DNA of 64,000 bases from Thalassobacillus pellis (GCF_016908295.1 NZ_JAFBDO010000002.1:682001-746000); one strand, 5' to 3'. Shown: positions 39,288-48,747, numbered from the stretch's first letter. Translations and numbers: made by a program. Notes: generated by a model not told the origin, from the sequence alone.

Positions 39288-40424
39288 TTGTACAAACTTA
39301 TTTTATTCAGCATTGCAGCTGTATTTATTACCGGGTGTTCGGCAGACAGCAGCCAGCAAGAAGCAAGCACGGGTGCTAAGCAGGAAGCTGTCCAGGCTGC
39401 TTCCATGGTAAAAAACAGCAAGAAAATTGATTCACCATCATCCAAAAATCAAGGGGTAACAAATAATAAAGCCCCTGTTAATAATAAAGATGTGGTGGAA
39501 CTTACATTTGCGGGTGATGTCATGTTCGCGAATTCTTTGATACATACAACAGAGCAAGAAGGATTTGATTATCCTTTCCAATATGTGAAGGAGCATTTCC
39601 AAAACGATGATTTTACATTCGTGAATTTAGAGACTTCGGTCACAGAGCGGGGCATCAAGGAAGAAAAAATCTACAATTACCGGACTAAACCTGAAGCGAT
39701 GGATGCCTTGAAAAGTGTGGGCATTGACGGCCTCGCCCTCGGAAACAACCATACGCTTGATTACGGAACCCAGGGCTTGCTTGATACAATCAGCTATGTC
39801 GAAAAAGCCGGCTTAGCTACAATCGGTGCCGGGAAGAATAAAAAAGAAGCCTACAGCTCCTTTACAAAAACTTTTAACGGAAAAAAGATTGCTTTCCTGA
39901 GTTTTTCAAAGGTACTGCCAAAAGTGGAATGGTATGCACTTGAAAACAGGCCTGGCATTGCAAGCGGCTATCAGCTCGACCGAATGACAGAAATCATCAG
40001 AAAAGCTGAAACCATGCATGATTATGTTTTTGTCCAAATCCACTGGGGAGAAATGGGTGATACGATGTTCAACGAAACAGAGCAGACTTACGCCCATGAG
40101 ATGATCGATGCTGGAGCAGATGCCATTATCGGAAGCCATCCTCATGTGCTGCAAGGTTTTGAATATTACGAGGGGAAATTGATCGCTTATTCGCTTGGTA
40201 ACTTGTTATTCCCTGATTTTGTTCATGGAGAAGAAGCGCAGACCGGGCTTTTGGAAGTTAAGATCCTTGAGTCCGGGAAGCTGGAATACAGCTTTCTCCC
40301 GCATTTGATTCAGGATGATGTCATTACGATTCACCCAAATGAAAAGGAATTGCTAAACAGGCTTGAAGCACGGTCACTTGGAGTCACTATCACTAAAAAT
40401 CACGAAATTATAAATCAAAACTAA
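39288..40424 (+). CDS. CapA family lipoprotein (metallophosphatase fold)
   Basis: A 378-residue protein with a lipoprotein signal: short hydrophobic segment and lipobox ITGC (Cys near residue 17), then a Ser/Gln-rich linker. The CapA domain has FAGDVMFANS (about 80), VNLETSVTERG (about 118), ALGNNHTLDYG and IGSHPHVLQGFEYYEGKLIAYSLGN, the metal-ligand motifs of the poly-gamma-glutamate CapA/PgsA family. No capB/capC genes are nearby, so a role in capsule synthesis is not supported by context. TTG 39288 is the likely start (AAAGGAG seven bases upstream); ATG 39282 is too close. Confidence 0.85.
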   Translation: MYKLILFSIAAVFITGCSADSSQQEASTGAKQEAVQAASMVKNSKKIDSPSSKNQGVTNNKAPVNNKDVVELTFAGDVMFANSLIHTTEQEGFDYPFQYVKEHFQNDDFTFVNLETSVTERGIKEEKIYNYRTKPEAMDALKSVGIDGLALGNNHTLDYGTQGLLDTISYVEKAGLATIGAGKNKKEAYSSFTKTFNGKKIAFLSFSKVLPKVEWYALENRPGIASGYQLDRMTEIIRKAETMHDYVFVQIHWGEMGDTMFNETEQTYAHEMIDAGADAIIGSHPHVLQGFEYYEGKLIAYSLGNLLFPDFVHGEEAQTGLLEVKILESGKLEYSFLPHLIQDDVITIHPNEKELLNRLEARSLGVTITKNHEIINQN

Positions 40425-40457
40425 TGGAGGGGCTTCGAGCTCCTCTTATTTTCATCT
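40425..40457 (+). terminator. terminator after the capA-like gene
   Basis: GAGGGGCTTCGAGCTCCTC hairpin (one G-U) followed by TTATTTTC. Confidence 0.6.
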
Positions 40458-40468
40458 ACAAGAACCAA

Positions 40469-40933
40469 TTACATGTTCCGCATATACAAACCATATGCCC
40501 ATAGCAAGTCATACCCCAGCCAAAAAAGGTACGGTAAAAGGATTCTATATGATAATCGATCGACTTTTCTCAAGACAAATGCTAATAAGCCCACGACTAT
40601 TGAAAAAGGAATTAAACTTATAAAACCTAAGAAAATGCTTTCCAATCCAAAAAATAAATAATTCCACATTTCATTTCCTGCCAGCATCACCAATATCAGA
40701 CCAAGCGCAATTTTACGAAACTTCGATTCTTTAAAGCTACGGAGCTGTCTATATAAAATAACTCCACTCATCAGGTAATAAAGAATACCAACCATAATAA
40801 AGAACCACAGGGGTACCAGGTACCAAGGTTTATTTAATCCTGCATACCATACCGTTAAAGCATCTCCTACAAACACGTTGCCTCCAGCAGCAAACATAAC
40901 AATCAGGGATATACTTAAAAATAACGACTTTAT
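40469..40933 (-). CDS. tspO: TspO/MBR family membrane protein, apparent AUA start
   Basis: A 154-residue five-TM tryptophan-rich sensory protein. Conserved elements are visible as WYAGLNKPWYLVP (about 30-42), the second-helix W-x-x-L/Y-Y region, GNEMWNYLFFGL, and the C-terminal LPYLFWLGYDLLWAYGLYMRN. TspO binds porphyrins and related ligands and is linked to stress. The first ATG (40897) has no ribosome binding site and would cut the first helix; GGAGGGG lies five bases before an in-frame ATA at 40933, which restores the usual length and helix. No ATG, GTG or TTG exists at that place in frame. Confidence 0.8.
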   Translation of the reverse strand: MKSLFLSISLIVMFAAGGNVFVGDALTVWYAGLNKPWYLVPLWFFIMVGILYYLMSGVILYRQLRSFKESKFRKIALGLILVMLAGNEMWNYLFFGLESIFLGFISLIPFSIVVGLLAFVLRKVDRLSYRILLPYLFWLGYDLLWAYGLYMRNM

Positions 40934-40993
40934 ACAATCCCCTCCATTTCCATACCTGTTTTTATCTTATACCATAAAAAGTTCGCGCCACCT

Positions 40994-41482
40994 TTAACGT
41001 CCTTGCCAATCCTTCACATTGGAATCAGGGGCCTTGTCTTCCACTACATTTAGCATCACTCCATGCTCCAGAAGGGCCTTCAAAGCGCATAATACCATCG
41101 TAAATCCCCCCATAGCGTCGATTGCCTGGTCAACTAAACTTTCCTCATCACCTTTAAATCCTTTATTTATAATAGAGACAAATGTTTCCTTATCTCCTCG
41201 GGAGGTAAACACCCACTCCACTGTGGTACGATTGTCAGCCTCCCCCCATTCAAGAAGGATTCGCTTATTCTTCTCGACCTCTTTCACCTCTACAGTGGCA
41301 GATACACTGTACATTTCCCACTCCCATTCAACAGTCTTCCCGGCTTCTAGTTGTCCACTGCTTCTAGTAAACCAGAATTTTGAGGTTATCTCAGGGTTGA
41401 TAAAAGCTTCAAAAACCTCTCCGACTGGTCTTCGGATAAGCATATCTGTCTGAACAATCGGTGATTGATTTAAAGTTGTCAT
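40994..41482 (-). CDS. SRPBCC/AHSA1 domain protein
   Basis: A 162-residue START-like (Activator of Hsp90 ATPase homologue 1) protein. It shows the typical RRPVGEVFEAFINPEITSKFWFT opening and ends with the MGGFTMVLCALKALLEHG helix lining the hydrophobic cavity. These proteins bind or transform small hydrophobic ligands; no partner regulator (often ArsR) is next to it. AAGGAGAATC precedes the ATG. Confidence 0.85.
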   Translation of the reverse strand: MTTLNQSPIVQTDMLIRRPVGEVFEAFINPEITSKFWFTRSSGQLEAGKTVEWEWEMYSVSATVEVKEVEKNKRILLEWGEADNRTTVEWVFTSRGDKETFVSIINKGFKGDEESLVDQAIDAMGGFTMVLCALKALLEHGVMLNVVEDKAPDSNVKDWQGR

Positions 41483-41500
41483 CCTATGATTCTCCTTTTC

Positions 41501-41941
41501 TTATACCAGTTTTTTAAACATAACAATATGCGGTCCTATCGGCGGGTAATCAAAAACGTTGCCATGCGTACGGAAGCCAAGCTTCTTGTAATATTCCTGG
41601 ACACTGGTTCTGCCTTTACACCATAAGAGATTAACACCCTGGTCTATTATTATATTTTCAGCGAATCGTATCACACGGCTTCCTGCACCTTTATTACGAA
41701 ATTCCGGTATTGTTGCCATTGCCCTTAACCGATATTGTTTATTAGCTGAGAAATCGGTATGATTTTCTAAATAAAAAGAAGCGATGCTTATTAATTTACC
41801 CTGCATAAATGCTCCAATATGGAAAGTAAAGTCGTCTTTATCTGTTTTGTAGATACACGCTTTATAATCCTGGTGCGGGCGCAGGATACGATGTCTGAGT
41901 GGATATGTCATTTCTGGTTCAATTCGCCGAACTACAACCAT
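41501..41941 (-). CDS. GNAT family N-acetyltransferase (146 aa)
   Basis: A 146-residue acetyltransferase with the acetyl-CoA motif RLRAMATIPEFRNKGAGSRVI (about 68-88, R-N-K-G-A-G loop), then LLWCKGRTSVQEYYKKLGF. The target is unknown. ATG 41941 is chosen because AGGTCAGGTG has proper spacing to it; GTG 41950 overlaps the binding site. It follows the SRPBCC gene's start by 18 bp upstream on the same strand, so the two are likely one transcript. Confidence 0.8.
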   Translation of the reverse strand: MVVVRRIEPEMTYPLRHRILRPHQDYKACIYKTDKDDFTFHIGAFMQGKLISIASFYLENHTDFSANKQYRLRAMATIPEFRNKGAGSRVIRFAENIIIDQGVNLLWCKGRTSVQEYYKKLGFRTHGNVFDYPPIGPHIVMFKKLV

Positions 41942-42091
41942 GATTTTCACACCTGACCTTTTTTATTACTAACTTTGCGTCCTTAATACTCCTTGAAGGG
42001 ACAGTGCACCTTTTAAAAATTCCTCCATATCGATGTTGTTTCCACAGAGTAGAATTTCCTTCTAAAAGCTCCAGGGACAGCATTTAAGTAT

Positions 42092-42514
42092 TCATTCGAA
42101 AAATTCCATATGAGGCTTGTCTTCCATATAATAATTGATTCGCTCCTGTAGTGTCCCCGTATGCAGCTCGAATTTATGTCCATCCGGATCAGTGAAATAG
42201 ATAGATTTCTTATCACGTTCGTCTCTTGAGCGACCGGAAAGAATATTAACATTCAGACTTTCCATTTTTTTATACACACTGGTAATCTCTGTTTCGTCAA
42301 TCGAAAAAGCGATATGGGTATAAGAATGAGAGATTTCATTCCTGGGAATATCAGCTTCCTCATTTAATGCAAGCCAGATTCCATTTAAATCAAAGTAGGC
42401 AGTAGTCTTCCCTTTTATTAGCAGCCTTGCCCCAAACACATCTTGATAGAAGGCGATAGAATGATCCAAATCGGATACCGAGAAGAGTAAATGATTTATT
42501 CCTTTGATATTTAT
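42092..42514 (-). CDS. fosB: FosB metallothiol transferase (fosfomycin resistance), apparent AUA start
   Basis: A 140-residue vicinal-oxygen-chelate enzyme that adds bacillithiol to fosfomycin. It is close to Bacillus FosB: INIKGINHLLFSVSDLDHSIAFYQ at the N terminus (metal ligand His8), TTAYFDLNGIWLALNEE, HIAFSIDE (second His) and SIYFTDPDGHKFELHTGTLQ (Glu ligand). GGGAGG is eight bases before an ATA at 42514 that aligns with the FosB start methionine; the upstream GTG (42523) lies inside the binding site. No other start codon is available. Confidence 0.87.
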   Translation of the reverse strand: MNIKGINHLLFSVSDLDHSIAFYQDVFGARLLIKGKTTAYFDLNGIWLALNEEADIPRNEISHSYTHIAFSIDETEITSVYKKMESLNVNILSGRSRDERDKKSIYFTDPDGHKFELHTGTLQERINYYMEDKPHMEFFE

Positions 42515-42734
42515 CCTAAGCACCTCCCTTATGAAGAGAATCTTCTAAAAGTTCATTCCTGATTATTATTATAAATGAAATAGTCAGGTGCATATATACC
42601 ATAGCGTGCTTCTATTTCAGGAGGAACATGGAACCCAGATCTTTTCCTTGAAAAAATTTCATTTTTCTATCCGCGACATCCAGATTAAGCTACAATGAAA
42701 CATATGCTTGATTAATTGGAGGTTTTGTTTTTTT

Positions 42735-43211
42735 ATGGAAATAGCTATTTGGGTTATAATTATCGCATTATTCGTGCTTAGCTTTGTTGGAATTGTTTTT
42801 CCGGTAATCCCTTCCCCGCTCGTCCTGTGGGTAGGATTTCTGTTGTATTTCTTCTTTATCGAAGGCGCAGATCTGTCCGCATTCTTCTGGATAGCCATGG
42901 CACTGCTCACCATCGTGCTCATCGTTTCCGATATTATTGCAAACAGTTACTTCGTAAAACGGTACGGCGGCAGTAAATGGGGAGAGCGAATTGCCGGGAT
43001 AGCCGTCATCATCGGCTCGTTCATCATTCCGCCATTCGGTATCATTATTCTTCCGTTCATTGCCGTGTTGATTACAGAAATGGTTCAAAAGCGGACGACA
43101 AAAGAAGCGTTTCGGGCTAGCATCGGCTCCCTGATCGGCTTTTTAAGCGGTTCTGTTGCCAAAGTTGTCATTCAACTGATTATGATCATCTGGTTTTTCC
43201 TTGTCATATAA
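42735..43211 (+). CDS. DUF456 family membrane protein
   Basis: A 158-residue protein with repeated glycine-rich hydrophobic segments: VGIVFPVIPSPLVLWVGFLLY (about 15-35), a central pair, and GFLSGSVAKVVIQLIMIIWFF. The IP/PG-rich first segment and WGERIAGIAVIIGSFIIPPFGIIILPFIAVLI centre mark DUF456, whose function is unknown. ATG 42735 follows GGAGG at a rather long 12-base spacing; TTG 42708 upstream has no site. A strong terminator follows, then the second ACGCGT array. Confidence 0.83.
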   Translation: MEIAIWVIIIALFVLSFVGIVFPVIPSPLVLWVGFLLYFFFIEGADLSAFFWIAMALLTIVLIVSDIIANSYFVKRYGGSKWGERIAGIAVIIGSFIIPPFGIIILPFIAVLITEMVQKRTTKEAFRASIGSLIGFLSGSVAKVVIQLIMIIWFFLVI

Positions 43212-43214
43212 ACA

Positions 43215-43272
43215 GCAAAAAGACTCCCCTTCTTCTAGCTTATCACGGCTAGATGGAGAGGAGTCTTTTTAC
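43215..43272 (+). terminator. terminator after the DUF456 gene
   Basis: AAAAGACTCC...GGAGTCTTTTT with an inner CTAGC/GCTAG helix. Confidence 0.85.
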
Positions 43273-43296
43273 ATGTTCTGGATACAACTTTGGTGT

Positions 43297-43617
43297 ACGC
43301 GTGTTTAAGACGTCAAAAAGCGTGCCAGAGTTGAGTACACGCGTGCTCCGAATACCAAAACGCGTACCAGATCTGCTTACACGCGTGCTCCGATTACAAA
43401 AACGCGTACCAGATCTGCTTACACGCGTGTTCCGATTACAAAAACGCGTACCAGATCTGCTTACACGCGTGCTCCGATTACAAAAACGCGTACCAGACCT
43501 GTTTACACGCGTGCTCCGATTACAAAAACGCGTACCAGACCTGCTTACACGCGTGCTCCGATTACAAAAACGCGTACCAGATCTGCTTACACGCGTGCTC
43601 CGACCATGAAAACGCGC
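43297..43617. repeat. array 2 of helically phased ACGCGT motifs (16 sites at exactly 21 bp)
   Basis: ACGCGT (or one-mismatch variants) starts at 43297, 43318, 43339, 43360, 43381, 43402, 43423, 43444, 43465, 43486, 43507, 43528, 43549, 43570, 43591 and 43612, always 21 bp apart. Two alternating 15-bp spacers (GCTCCGATTACAAAA and ACCAGATCTGCTTAC) make a 42-bp higher-order unit that has been amplified about five times. Because 42 is a multiple of 3 the array is open in frame and would encode a 14-residue repeat, but there is no ribosome binding site. It fills the gap 43273-43660. Confidence 0.92.
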
Positions 43618-43659
43618 GCGCTATTCCAACCTGGTAAGCGGTATTGTCCATAATCGTTA

Positions 43660-43700
43660 AAAAAATCCCACGGTTCGTAAACCGTGGGTTTCTTTTTATG
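43660..43700 (-). terminator. terminator of the formate dehydrogenase operon
   Basis: ACCCACGGTTTACGAACCGTGGG-type hairpin with TTTTTTT on the minus strand. Confidence 0.88.
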
Positions 43701-44169
43701 ATTCTTTCCCCATACCTTTAAAGAATTGCAGCATCATCGTTACACTGCGATTAATATCCGGATCTTTCAGTGCTTTTGCCAGGTCTAGATAACTTGTTTT
43801 TTCCTGAGAAACATCTTCCTGTTCTGCTGCTTCCAGCCCTCGATTGATCCGGCCGGTCATATCACGGACAGCATCGACGTCAATGTCTCCGAGCAGAAAT
43901 GCAAATCCTGACAGGTTTTCAAGAAGTTTTGCGTATTGAGGCTTATTCAGTTCTTTAACAAGATAGCCCATGGCGTCTTTCCGATGATTGGTCAGCGCTG
44001 TCAAAGCCTGAAGGGTATCGGCGTCATCGAGTGCCCGCAGAAGCTTGATTCCCTTCAAAATCGCTTCTTTGTTTTCGGAAATGGCTTCCTTTACTTCTTC
44101 GACATCTTTTTCAACCTGGACTTCCTTGGGTACTTCCATCCTCTTTACGGTTGTTAACGATTTAGCCAT
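43696..44169 (-). CDS. DUF1641 family protein (YrhD-like)
   Basis: A 157-residue helical protein of the DUF1641 family: [21 protein letters not shown] (about 40-60) and the [28 protein letters not shown] core. It overlaps the 3' end of fdhF by 8 bp, the same pairing as yrhE-yrhD in B. subtilis, so it probably acts with the formate dehydrogenase, perhaps as an accessory or electron-transfer helper; its biochemical role is unknown. Last gene of the operon. Confidence 0.85.
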   Translation of the reverse strand: MAKSLTTVKRMEVPKEVQVEKDVEEVKEAISENKEAILKGIKLLRALDDADTLQALTALTNHRKDAMGYLVKELNKPQYAKLLENLSGFAFLLGDIDVDAVRDMTGRINRGLEAAEQEDVSQEKTSYLDLAKALKDPDINRSVTMMLQFFKGMGKES

Positions 44170-47116
44170 TATGCTTCACCTTCGTTCCTGGAAATTCGTA
44201 ATCATCCCGCTGCCACTTCTCTTCCACCTTGACACTAACCTGTGGCTGGCGGTTACCACGCCTGTGGTTGTTCGGTGGGATAGGAGATTTTTCTCCCTTC
44301 TTCCTGACAATTTCCATGCGCGCAGCTATCTCTTTATAGGCTGGTGTATCTGTATCCTTGTCCACGCTGTTATCAGTCAGGAAGTTGACGGCGGATTTTC
44401 CATTTGCGCTCATTGGGATGAACAACTCTTTTCCTTTTACGCGATCGGTAATGGTGACAATACCGGTAGCTTCACCAGCATCAGAGATCAGCTTAATTTC
44501 TGCTCCTTCCTTCAATCCGCGTTCCTCGGCGAGTTCTGGTGAAACTTCTACAAAGGCATTCGGTGTCTTCCTTACAATGCCAGGTACCTCGTAAGTCATG
44601 TTGCCTTCATGGAAATGCTCGAGGAGACGGCCATTATTGATATGAAGGTCGTATTCTTCGGTCACGTCGTATTGTTTTTCAAAATCAATCGGGAATAAGC
44701 GTGCTTTCCCATCATCAAATGGAAAACCTTCCTGATAAAGCAGCGGCTCATCGCTGCCATCCTCATGCACTGGCCATTGCAGGGAATTGTACCCCTCGAG
44801 GCGTTCATACGTGACGCCGGCGAAGAGTGGTGACAGGCTTGCTGCTTCGGCCATGATTTCCTGTGGATGGGTGTAGCCCCAGTCGAAACCTAATTCTTTC
44901 GCCAGTAGTGTAATGATTTCCCAGTCCGGTTTCGTACCTTCCAATGGTTCCATTGCCTTGTACAGGCGCTGGATTCTGCGTTCGGTATTCACGAAGGTTC
45001 CATCTTTTTCAAGACTTGCAACTGCAGGGAATACGACATCCGCGTATTCTGCCGTTTTGGTCAGGAACAAGTCCTGGACTACCATGAATTCCAATTTTTC
45101 AAAGGCAGAGGTGACATAGTTGATATTCGCATCAACAATGCTCGTGTCTTCCCCTTTTACATAAAAGGATTTTAACTTCCCTTCATGCATGGCTTTGATC
45201 TGTTCATGGTTGTCCATGCCGTCATCTTCCGGCATTTTGCAGTCCCAGGCTTTTTCATAACGCTCGCGCACTTCTTCCTCGTGCGGGGATTCATAGCCTG
45301 GCATGAAGTTAGGCATACTTCCGAAATCACTGCAGCCCTGCACGTTATTGTGCCCGCGGAGCGGGTACGCCCCAGTGCCAGGACGGCGATAGTTCCCTGT
45401 TACAAGCAGCAGATTGGAAATTGTAGTACTCGTATCGCTTCCAAGGGAATGCTGTGTCACACCCATTGCCCAGCAGATCGCCACTTTATCCTTGCTTACA
45501 ATTTCTTTCGCCAGGTCTTTCAAATCTTGCTGCGGGATACCGGTCATTTCTTCGGCATATTCTAATGTGAACTTATCAAGGCACTTCTTATATTCTTCCA
45601 GGCCATTGACCCACTCATCGAGAAACTCTTTATTTTCCCATCCTTGATCCAGGATATATTTAGTCACAGCGGAAAGCCAGACGAGGTCTGTCCCTGATTT
45701 TGGCTGGAAAAATTTATCCGCACGTTCTGCCATTTCGTGCTTGCGCAAATCAAACACATATAGCTTCTGCCCGTTCAATTTATGAGCACGTTTTATTCTG
45801 GAGGCGAGAACAGGGTGGGACTCTGCGGTGTTGGAGCCAATCGTAATCACCATATCCGCTTTTGCGATATCTTCGATGGAACCGGAATCCCCTCCATGAC
45901 CAACGGTTCGGAACAGCCCTTTCGTAGCAGGAGACTGGCAATACCTGGAGCAATTGTCCACGTTATTCGTACCGATCACCTGACGGGAAAATTTCTGCAT
46001 CAGATAGGACTCTTCGTTAGTCGCTTTGGAAGAGGCGATAAATCCAAGCGCTTCCGGACCGTGTTCATCTTTGATTTCCGTAAAACGTTTTGCGACATAA
46101 GCAATCGCTTCGTCCCATTCTACTTCTTCAAAGGATTCTCCGCGGCGGATCAATGGTCTGGTCAGGCGCTTATCACTGTTGACGTAATCCCAGCCGAACC
46201 TGCCTTTGACACAAGTAGCGATTCCATTTGCCGGCGATTGGGCGTGAGGCTCCACTTTCAGCACCTGACGATCCTTCGTCCAGACATCAAAGCTGCAGCC
46301 GACCCCGCAATACGTACAAACGGTTTTCGTCTTCTTGATTCGGTCCTCCCGTAATTTTGCTTCAGTATCAGAAACCGCGAATAACGGCCCATACCCTGCT
46401 TCGGCTTTTTTCGTCAGGTCAATCATGGAGCGGAGCAAACCTGGCTCCTGATCCGTCATATAGCCTGCTTCTCCCTCCATGCCTTTTTCCAGTAAGGCGT
46501 TACACGGGCAGGCAGTGACACAAAGACCGCAATTGACACAGGAAGATTGGTCAATGCCGACATCATTATCCCAGATAACGCGCGGCTCTTTTCGATCCCA
46601 GTCGATGGTCAGCGTTTCATTGACCACCACATCCTGACACGCTTCCACACAGCGCCCGCACAAAATACACTGGTTCGGGTCATATCGGTAAAAGGATCCG
46701 CTGCGGTCGACTTCGTACGTCGATGGCTTGAATTCCCGGGACTGGTGCTCGAGACCAAAATCAGCCACAGCATTATGGATTTCGCAATCACCATTATTGT
46801 AATCACAGACGGTGCAGTAAAGCTCATGTTTTTCCAAAATGGAATCGAGCGCGTCCTTCTGGGCCATATGTACTTCGGGTCGATTGGTCATCACGCTCAT
46901 GCCCGGCTCCACCTTCATCCCACAAGCCCGCTTCAATTCCCCGTCTACCTGAACGACACAAGTATCACACGTTTCCAACGGTCCCAAGGATTCGTTATAA
47001 CAAATCTGCGGGACATTTTCACCGGTTGTATTGATTAAGTCCAGTAAGTTCTGACCAGGGTCAGCTAAATATTCCTGTCCGTTTATGGTCACTACTGTAT
47101 GTTGGCGCTCTAGCAA
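44162..47116 (-). CDS. fdhF: formate dehydrogenase alpha subunit (Mo/W, Cys type)
   Basis: A 984-residue cytosolic molybdopterin oxidoreductase that oxidises formate to CO2. N-terminal 2Fe-2S domain (Cys39, 50, 53, 65), two ferredoxin 4Fe-4S sites (Cys150-160 and Cys193-203), then the catalytic domain with its own 4Fe-4S (Cys267, 270, 274, 302). The Mo ligand is Cys393 in [10 protein letters not shown], so selenocysteine is not used. The C-terminal MGD-binding domain follows (about 860-970). The layout matches B. subtilis YrhE/YjgC, which pass electrons to NAD or quinone through partners. TTG start with AAGGAGG nine bases upstream. Confidence 0.95.
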   Translation of the reverse strand: MLERQHTVVTINGQEYLADPGQNLLDLINTTGENVPQICYNESLGPLETCDTCVVQVDGELKRACGMKVEPGMSVMTNRPEVHMAQKDALDSILEKHELYCTVCDYNNGDCEIHNAVADFGLEHQSREFKPSTYEVDRSGSFYRYDPNQCILCGRCVEACQDVVVNETLTIDWDRKEPRVIWDNDVGIDQSSCVNCGLCVTACPCNALLEKGMEGEAGYMTDQEPGLLRSMIDLTKKAEAGYGPLFAVSDTEAKLREDRIKKTKTVCTYCGVGCSFDVWTKDRQVLKVEPHAQSPANGIATCVKGRFGWDYVNSDKRLTRPLIRRGESFEEVEWDEAIAYVAKRFTEIKDEHGPEALGFIASSKATNEESYLMQKFSRQVIGTNNVDNCSRYCQSPATKGLFRTVGHGGDSGSIEDIAKADMVITIGSNTAESHPVLASRIKRAHKLNGQKLYVFDLRKHEMAERADKFFQPKSGTDLVWLSAVTKYILDQGWENKEFLDEWVNGLEEYKKCLDKFTLEYAEEMTGIPQQDLKDLAKEIVSKDKVAICWAMGVTQHSLGSDTSTTISNLLLVTGNYRRPGTGAYPLRGHNNVQGCSDFGSMPNFMPGYESPHEEEVRERYEKAWDCKMPEDDGMDNHEQIKAMHEGKLKSFYVKGEDTSIVDANINYVTSAFEKLEFMVVQDLFLTKTAEYADVVFPAVASLEKDGTFVNTERRIQRLYKAMEPLEGTKPDWEIITLLAKELGFDWGYTHPQEIMAEAASLSPLFAGVTYERLEGYNSLQWPVHEDGSDEPLLYQEGFPFDDGKARLFPIDFEKQYDVTEEYDLHINNGRLLEHFHEGNMTYEVPGIVRKTPNAFVEVSPELAEERGLKEGAEIKLISDAGEATGIVTITDRVKGKELFIPMSANGKSAVNFLTDNSVDKDTDTPAYKEIAARMEIVRKKGEKSPIPPNNHRRGNRQPQVSVKVEEKWQRDDYEFPGTKVKHNG

Positions 47117-47134
47117 AATGAATTCCTCCTTCTT

Positions 47135-47941
47135 CTAAGATTCTCGTTTATGCAAATCTTGCGAATGCACTCTTGATTCATGCGTATAGACATTCATCCT
47201 GCCGTTACGGATAAATCCGATAGCAGTAATATTCAAGTCCTCCGCCAAATCCAATGCCAGATTGGTAGGAGCAGATTTAGACAATAGAATGCCTATATTC
47301 ATTTTTGATACTTTAAGTAAGACTTCAGAAGAAATTCTTCCACTGAAAATGATCAGCTTATCCTTCAATGAAATTTTATCTATTAAAATTTTTCCGTAAA
47401 TTTTATCAAGGGCGTTATGCCTTCCAATATCGGCATACGAAAGCTGTACACCCTGCGCGGTCGCTAACGCAGCCTGGTGCACCCCACCTGTCTGATGAAA
47501 CATATCCGCTGTTGACTGGAATTCCTCCATCAAATCCAGACATTCCTTCACGGCGATTTTGTGGGTGCTGGTCACTGTCCTGGCGGTTTTGGCATCGCTT
47601 TGAAAATAAAAAGCCCGACTTTTCCCGCAGCAGGATCCAAGCCACCTTTTATCCGTATTTCTCGCGTCCGGTAAATTCCTGTGCAGCTCCACATAGGCAA
47701 AGCCACACTCCTCATCCATGGTGATGGAATGGATGTCTTCGTATTTGAAAATGATGCCTTCCGTCGCTAAAAAGCCAACGACAAGTTCCCTCATATCAAT
47801 GGGACTGCATACCATCGTCGCGATTTCTTCACCATTGACAACGATGGTAAGCGGAAACTCTTCAGCGACATCATCATCCTCATACGTAAACAAATGCCCC
47901 TGATAGCGCATCACTTTACGTTTTTCTGTACCTCTTTCCAT
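47135..47941 (-). CDS. fdhD: formate dehydrogenase sulfurtransferase FdhD
   Basis: A 268-residue accessory protein that transfers sulfur from a cysteine desulfurase to the Mo cofactor of formate dehydrogenase. Visible: PLTIVVNGEEIATMVCSP (about 29-46), the sulfur-carrying cysteine loop GSCCGKS (about 105-111), FHQTGGVHQAALA and VQLSYADIGRHNALDKIYG, then GRISSEVLLKVSKMNIGILLSKSAPT. ATG 47941 is chosen with GAGGGGGG eight bases upstream; the open stretch before it lacks a site. It lies 18 bp before fdhF in one operon. Confidence 0.94.
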   Translation of the reverse strand: MERGTEKRKVMRYQGHLFTYEDDDVAEEFPLTIVVNGEEIATMVCSPIDMRELVVGFLATEGIIFKYEDIHSITMDEECGFAYVELHRNLPDARNTDKRWLGSCCGKSRAFYFQSDAKTARTVTSTHKIAVKECLDLMEEFQSTADMFHQTGGVHQAALATAQGVQLSYADIGRHNALDKIYGKILIDKISLKDKLIIFSGRISSEVLLKVSKMNIGILLSKSAPTNLALDLAEDLNITAIGFIRNGRMNVYTHESRVHSQDLHKRES

Positions 47942-48048
47942 CTTTCCCCCCTCTTTTCTACTAAAAAGCTTTATTATATAGACTTCTTTCCTATTATCAG
48001 ATGATTCAAACATATATTGCTAGATTTTTTCCTTACCAGTTCAACAGG

Positions 48049-48639
48049 TCATTCATTAAAAGTGACTGGCCACATTTCGACAGGATTCAATTCATAGCGG
48101 TTATTTTCCCTGTACATGAATTGCTGCATGATCCACTCGCGGCGAATGGTCGCATAATCTTCATGAAACGACTTAATATATTCATTCACTTCTTTTTCGT
48201 CATATACCTTCCCGATTTCAAAATTTCGGACAAAATAAGCCAGGATGACCAGCTTTTTCTTTAATTGACTCGGAATTTGTTTCAATTTCCCGTCTTTTGC
48301 CACAAAATTATTGACGATCGTCTGTTTTTCCTTTTCAGTAAGACTGAATTCTTTCTCCGTCATTTCACTTACCTCCCCTAAACGCATAATCGCAGAAGCC
48401 ATAAACGATAGCTTCCGTTCGTCCAAATGAAAATAAATGGTATTTTTCTCTCTTCTTGCATACACCATCCCTGTATCCCTTAATTTACTGATATGGTGGG
48501 TAATCGTTGGTGGCCGGAGTCCCAGGCGGTCAGCAATCGCCAGGCCGTGCAGTGGGCCATTTTTCAGTAAAATGATGATTCGGATTCTTGTCGCATCTCC
48601 CAACGCTTTATGAAAATGGACAAGTTTGTCTAACTGCAT
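48049..48639 (-). CDS. ArsR-type HTH regulator with DUF2087 domain
   Basis: A 196-residue transcription regulator. Residues 5-75 form a winged helix of the ArsR type (HFHKALGDATRIRIIILLKNG, then LGLRPPTITHHISKLRDTGMVYARREKNTIYF). The C-terminal part (about 100-185: KLKQIPSQLKKKLVILAYFV, VYDEKEVNEYIKSFHEDYATIRREWI) is DUF2087. No ArsR-type metal-binding cysteines are present, so the signal is probably not a metal. It lies 107 bp upstream of fdhD on the same strand, so it may control the formate dehydrogenase operon; a palindrome at 48672-48685 is its probable operator. Confidence 0.85.
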   Translation of the reverse strand: MQLDKLVHFHKALGDATRIRIIILLKNGPLHGLAIADRLGLRPPTITHHISKLRDTGMVYARREKNTIYFHLDERKLSFMASAIMRLGEVSEMTEKEFSLTEKEKQTIVNNFVAKDGKLKQIPSQLKKKLVILAYFVRNFEIGKVYDEKEVNEYIKSFHEDYATIRREWIMQQFMYRENNRYELNPVEMWPVTFNE

Positions 48640-48671
48640 GTGCGTACCTCCTCAGCAATTAATTAGATATA

Positions 48672-48685
48672 CATCTAATTAGATG
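48672..48685. promoter_or_regulatory. perfect palindrome, probable operator of the ArsR-type regulator
   Basis: CATCTAATTAGATG, 33 bp upstream of the regulator start, with an additional TTAGAT half-site just to its left. It lies between the regulator and the divergent yflT-type gene. Confidence 0.55.
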
Positions 48686-48722
48686 ATATGCTAATCGCGT
48701 TAAGTAGTCAACACATTGTAAG

Positions 48723-48747
48723 GTTTTCCCGTCCGTATATCGGGTAA
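48723..48747 (+). promoter_or_regulatory. SigB-type promoter of the YflT-family gene
   Basis: GTTTTC, 13-bp spacer, GGGTAA; five of six at the -10 and an expected position 35 bp before the start codon. Confidence 0.6.

Noticed and set aside
43253-43609. 118-codon open frame with a 14-residue repeat across array 2
   Set aside because: It starts inside the terminator of the DUF456 gene, has no ribosome binding site, and is open only because the 42-bp DNA repeat is a multiple of three.
43297-43617. CRISPR array
   Set aside because: Spacers are not unique but alternate between two sequences, the repeat is a 6-bp palindrome, and no cas genes are present.
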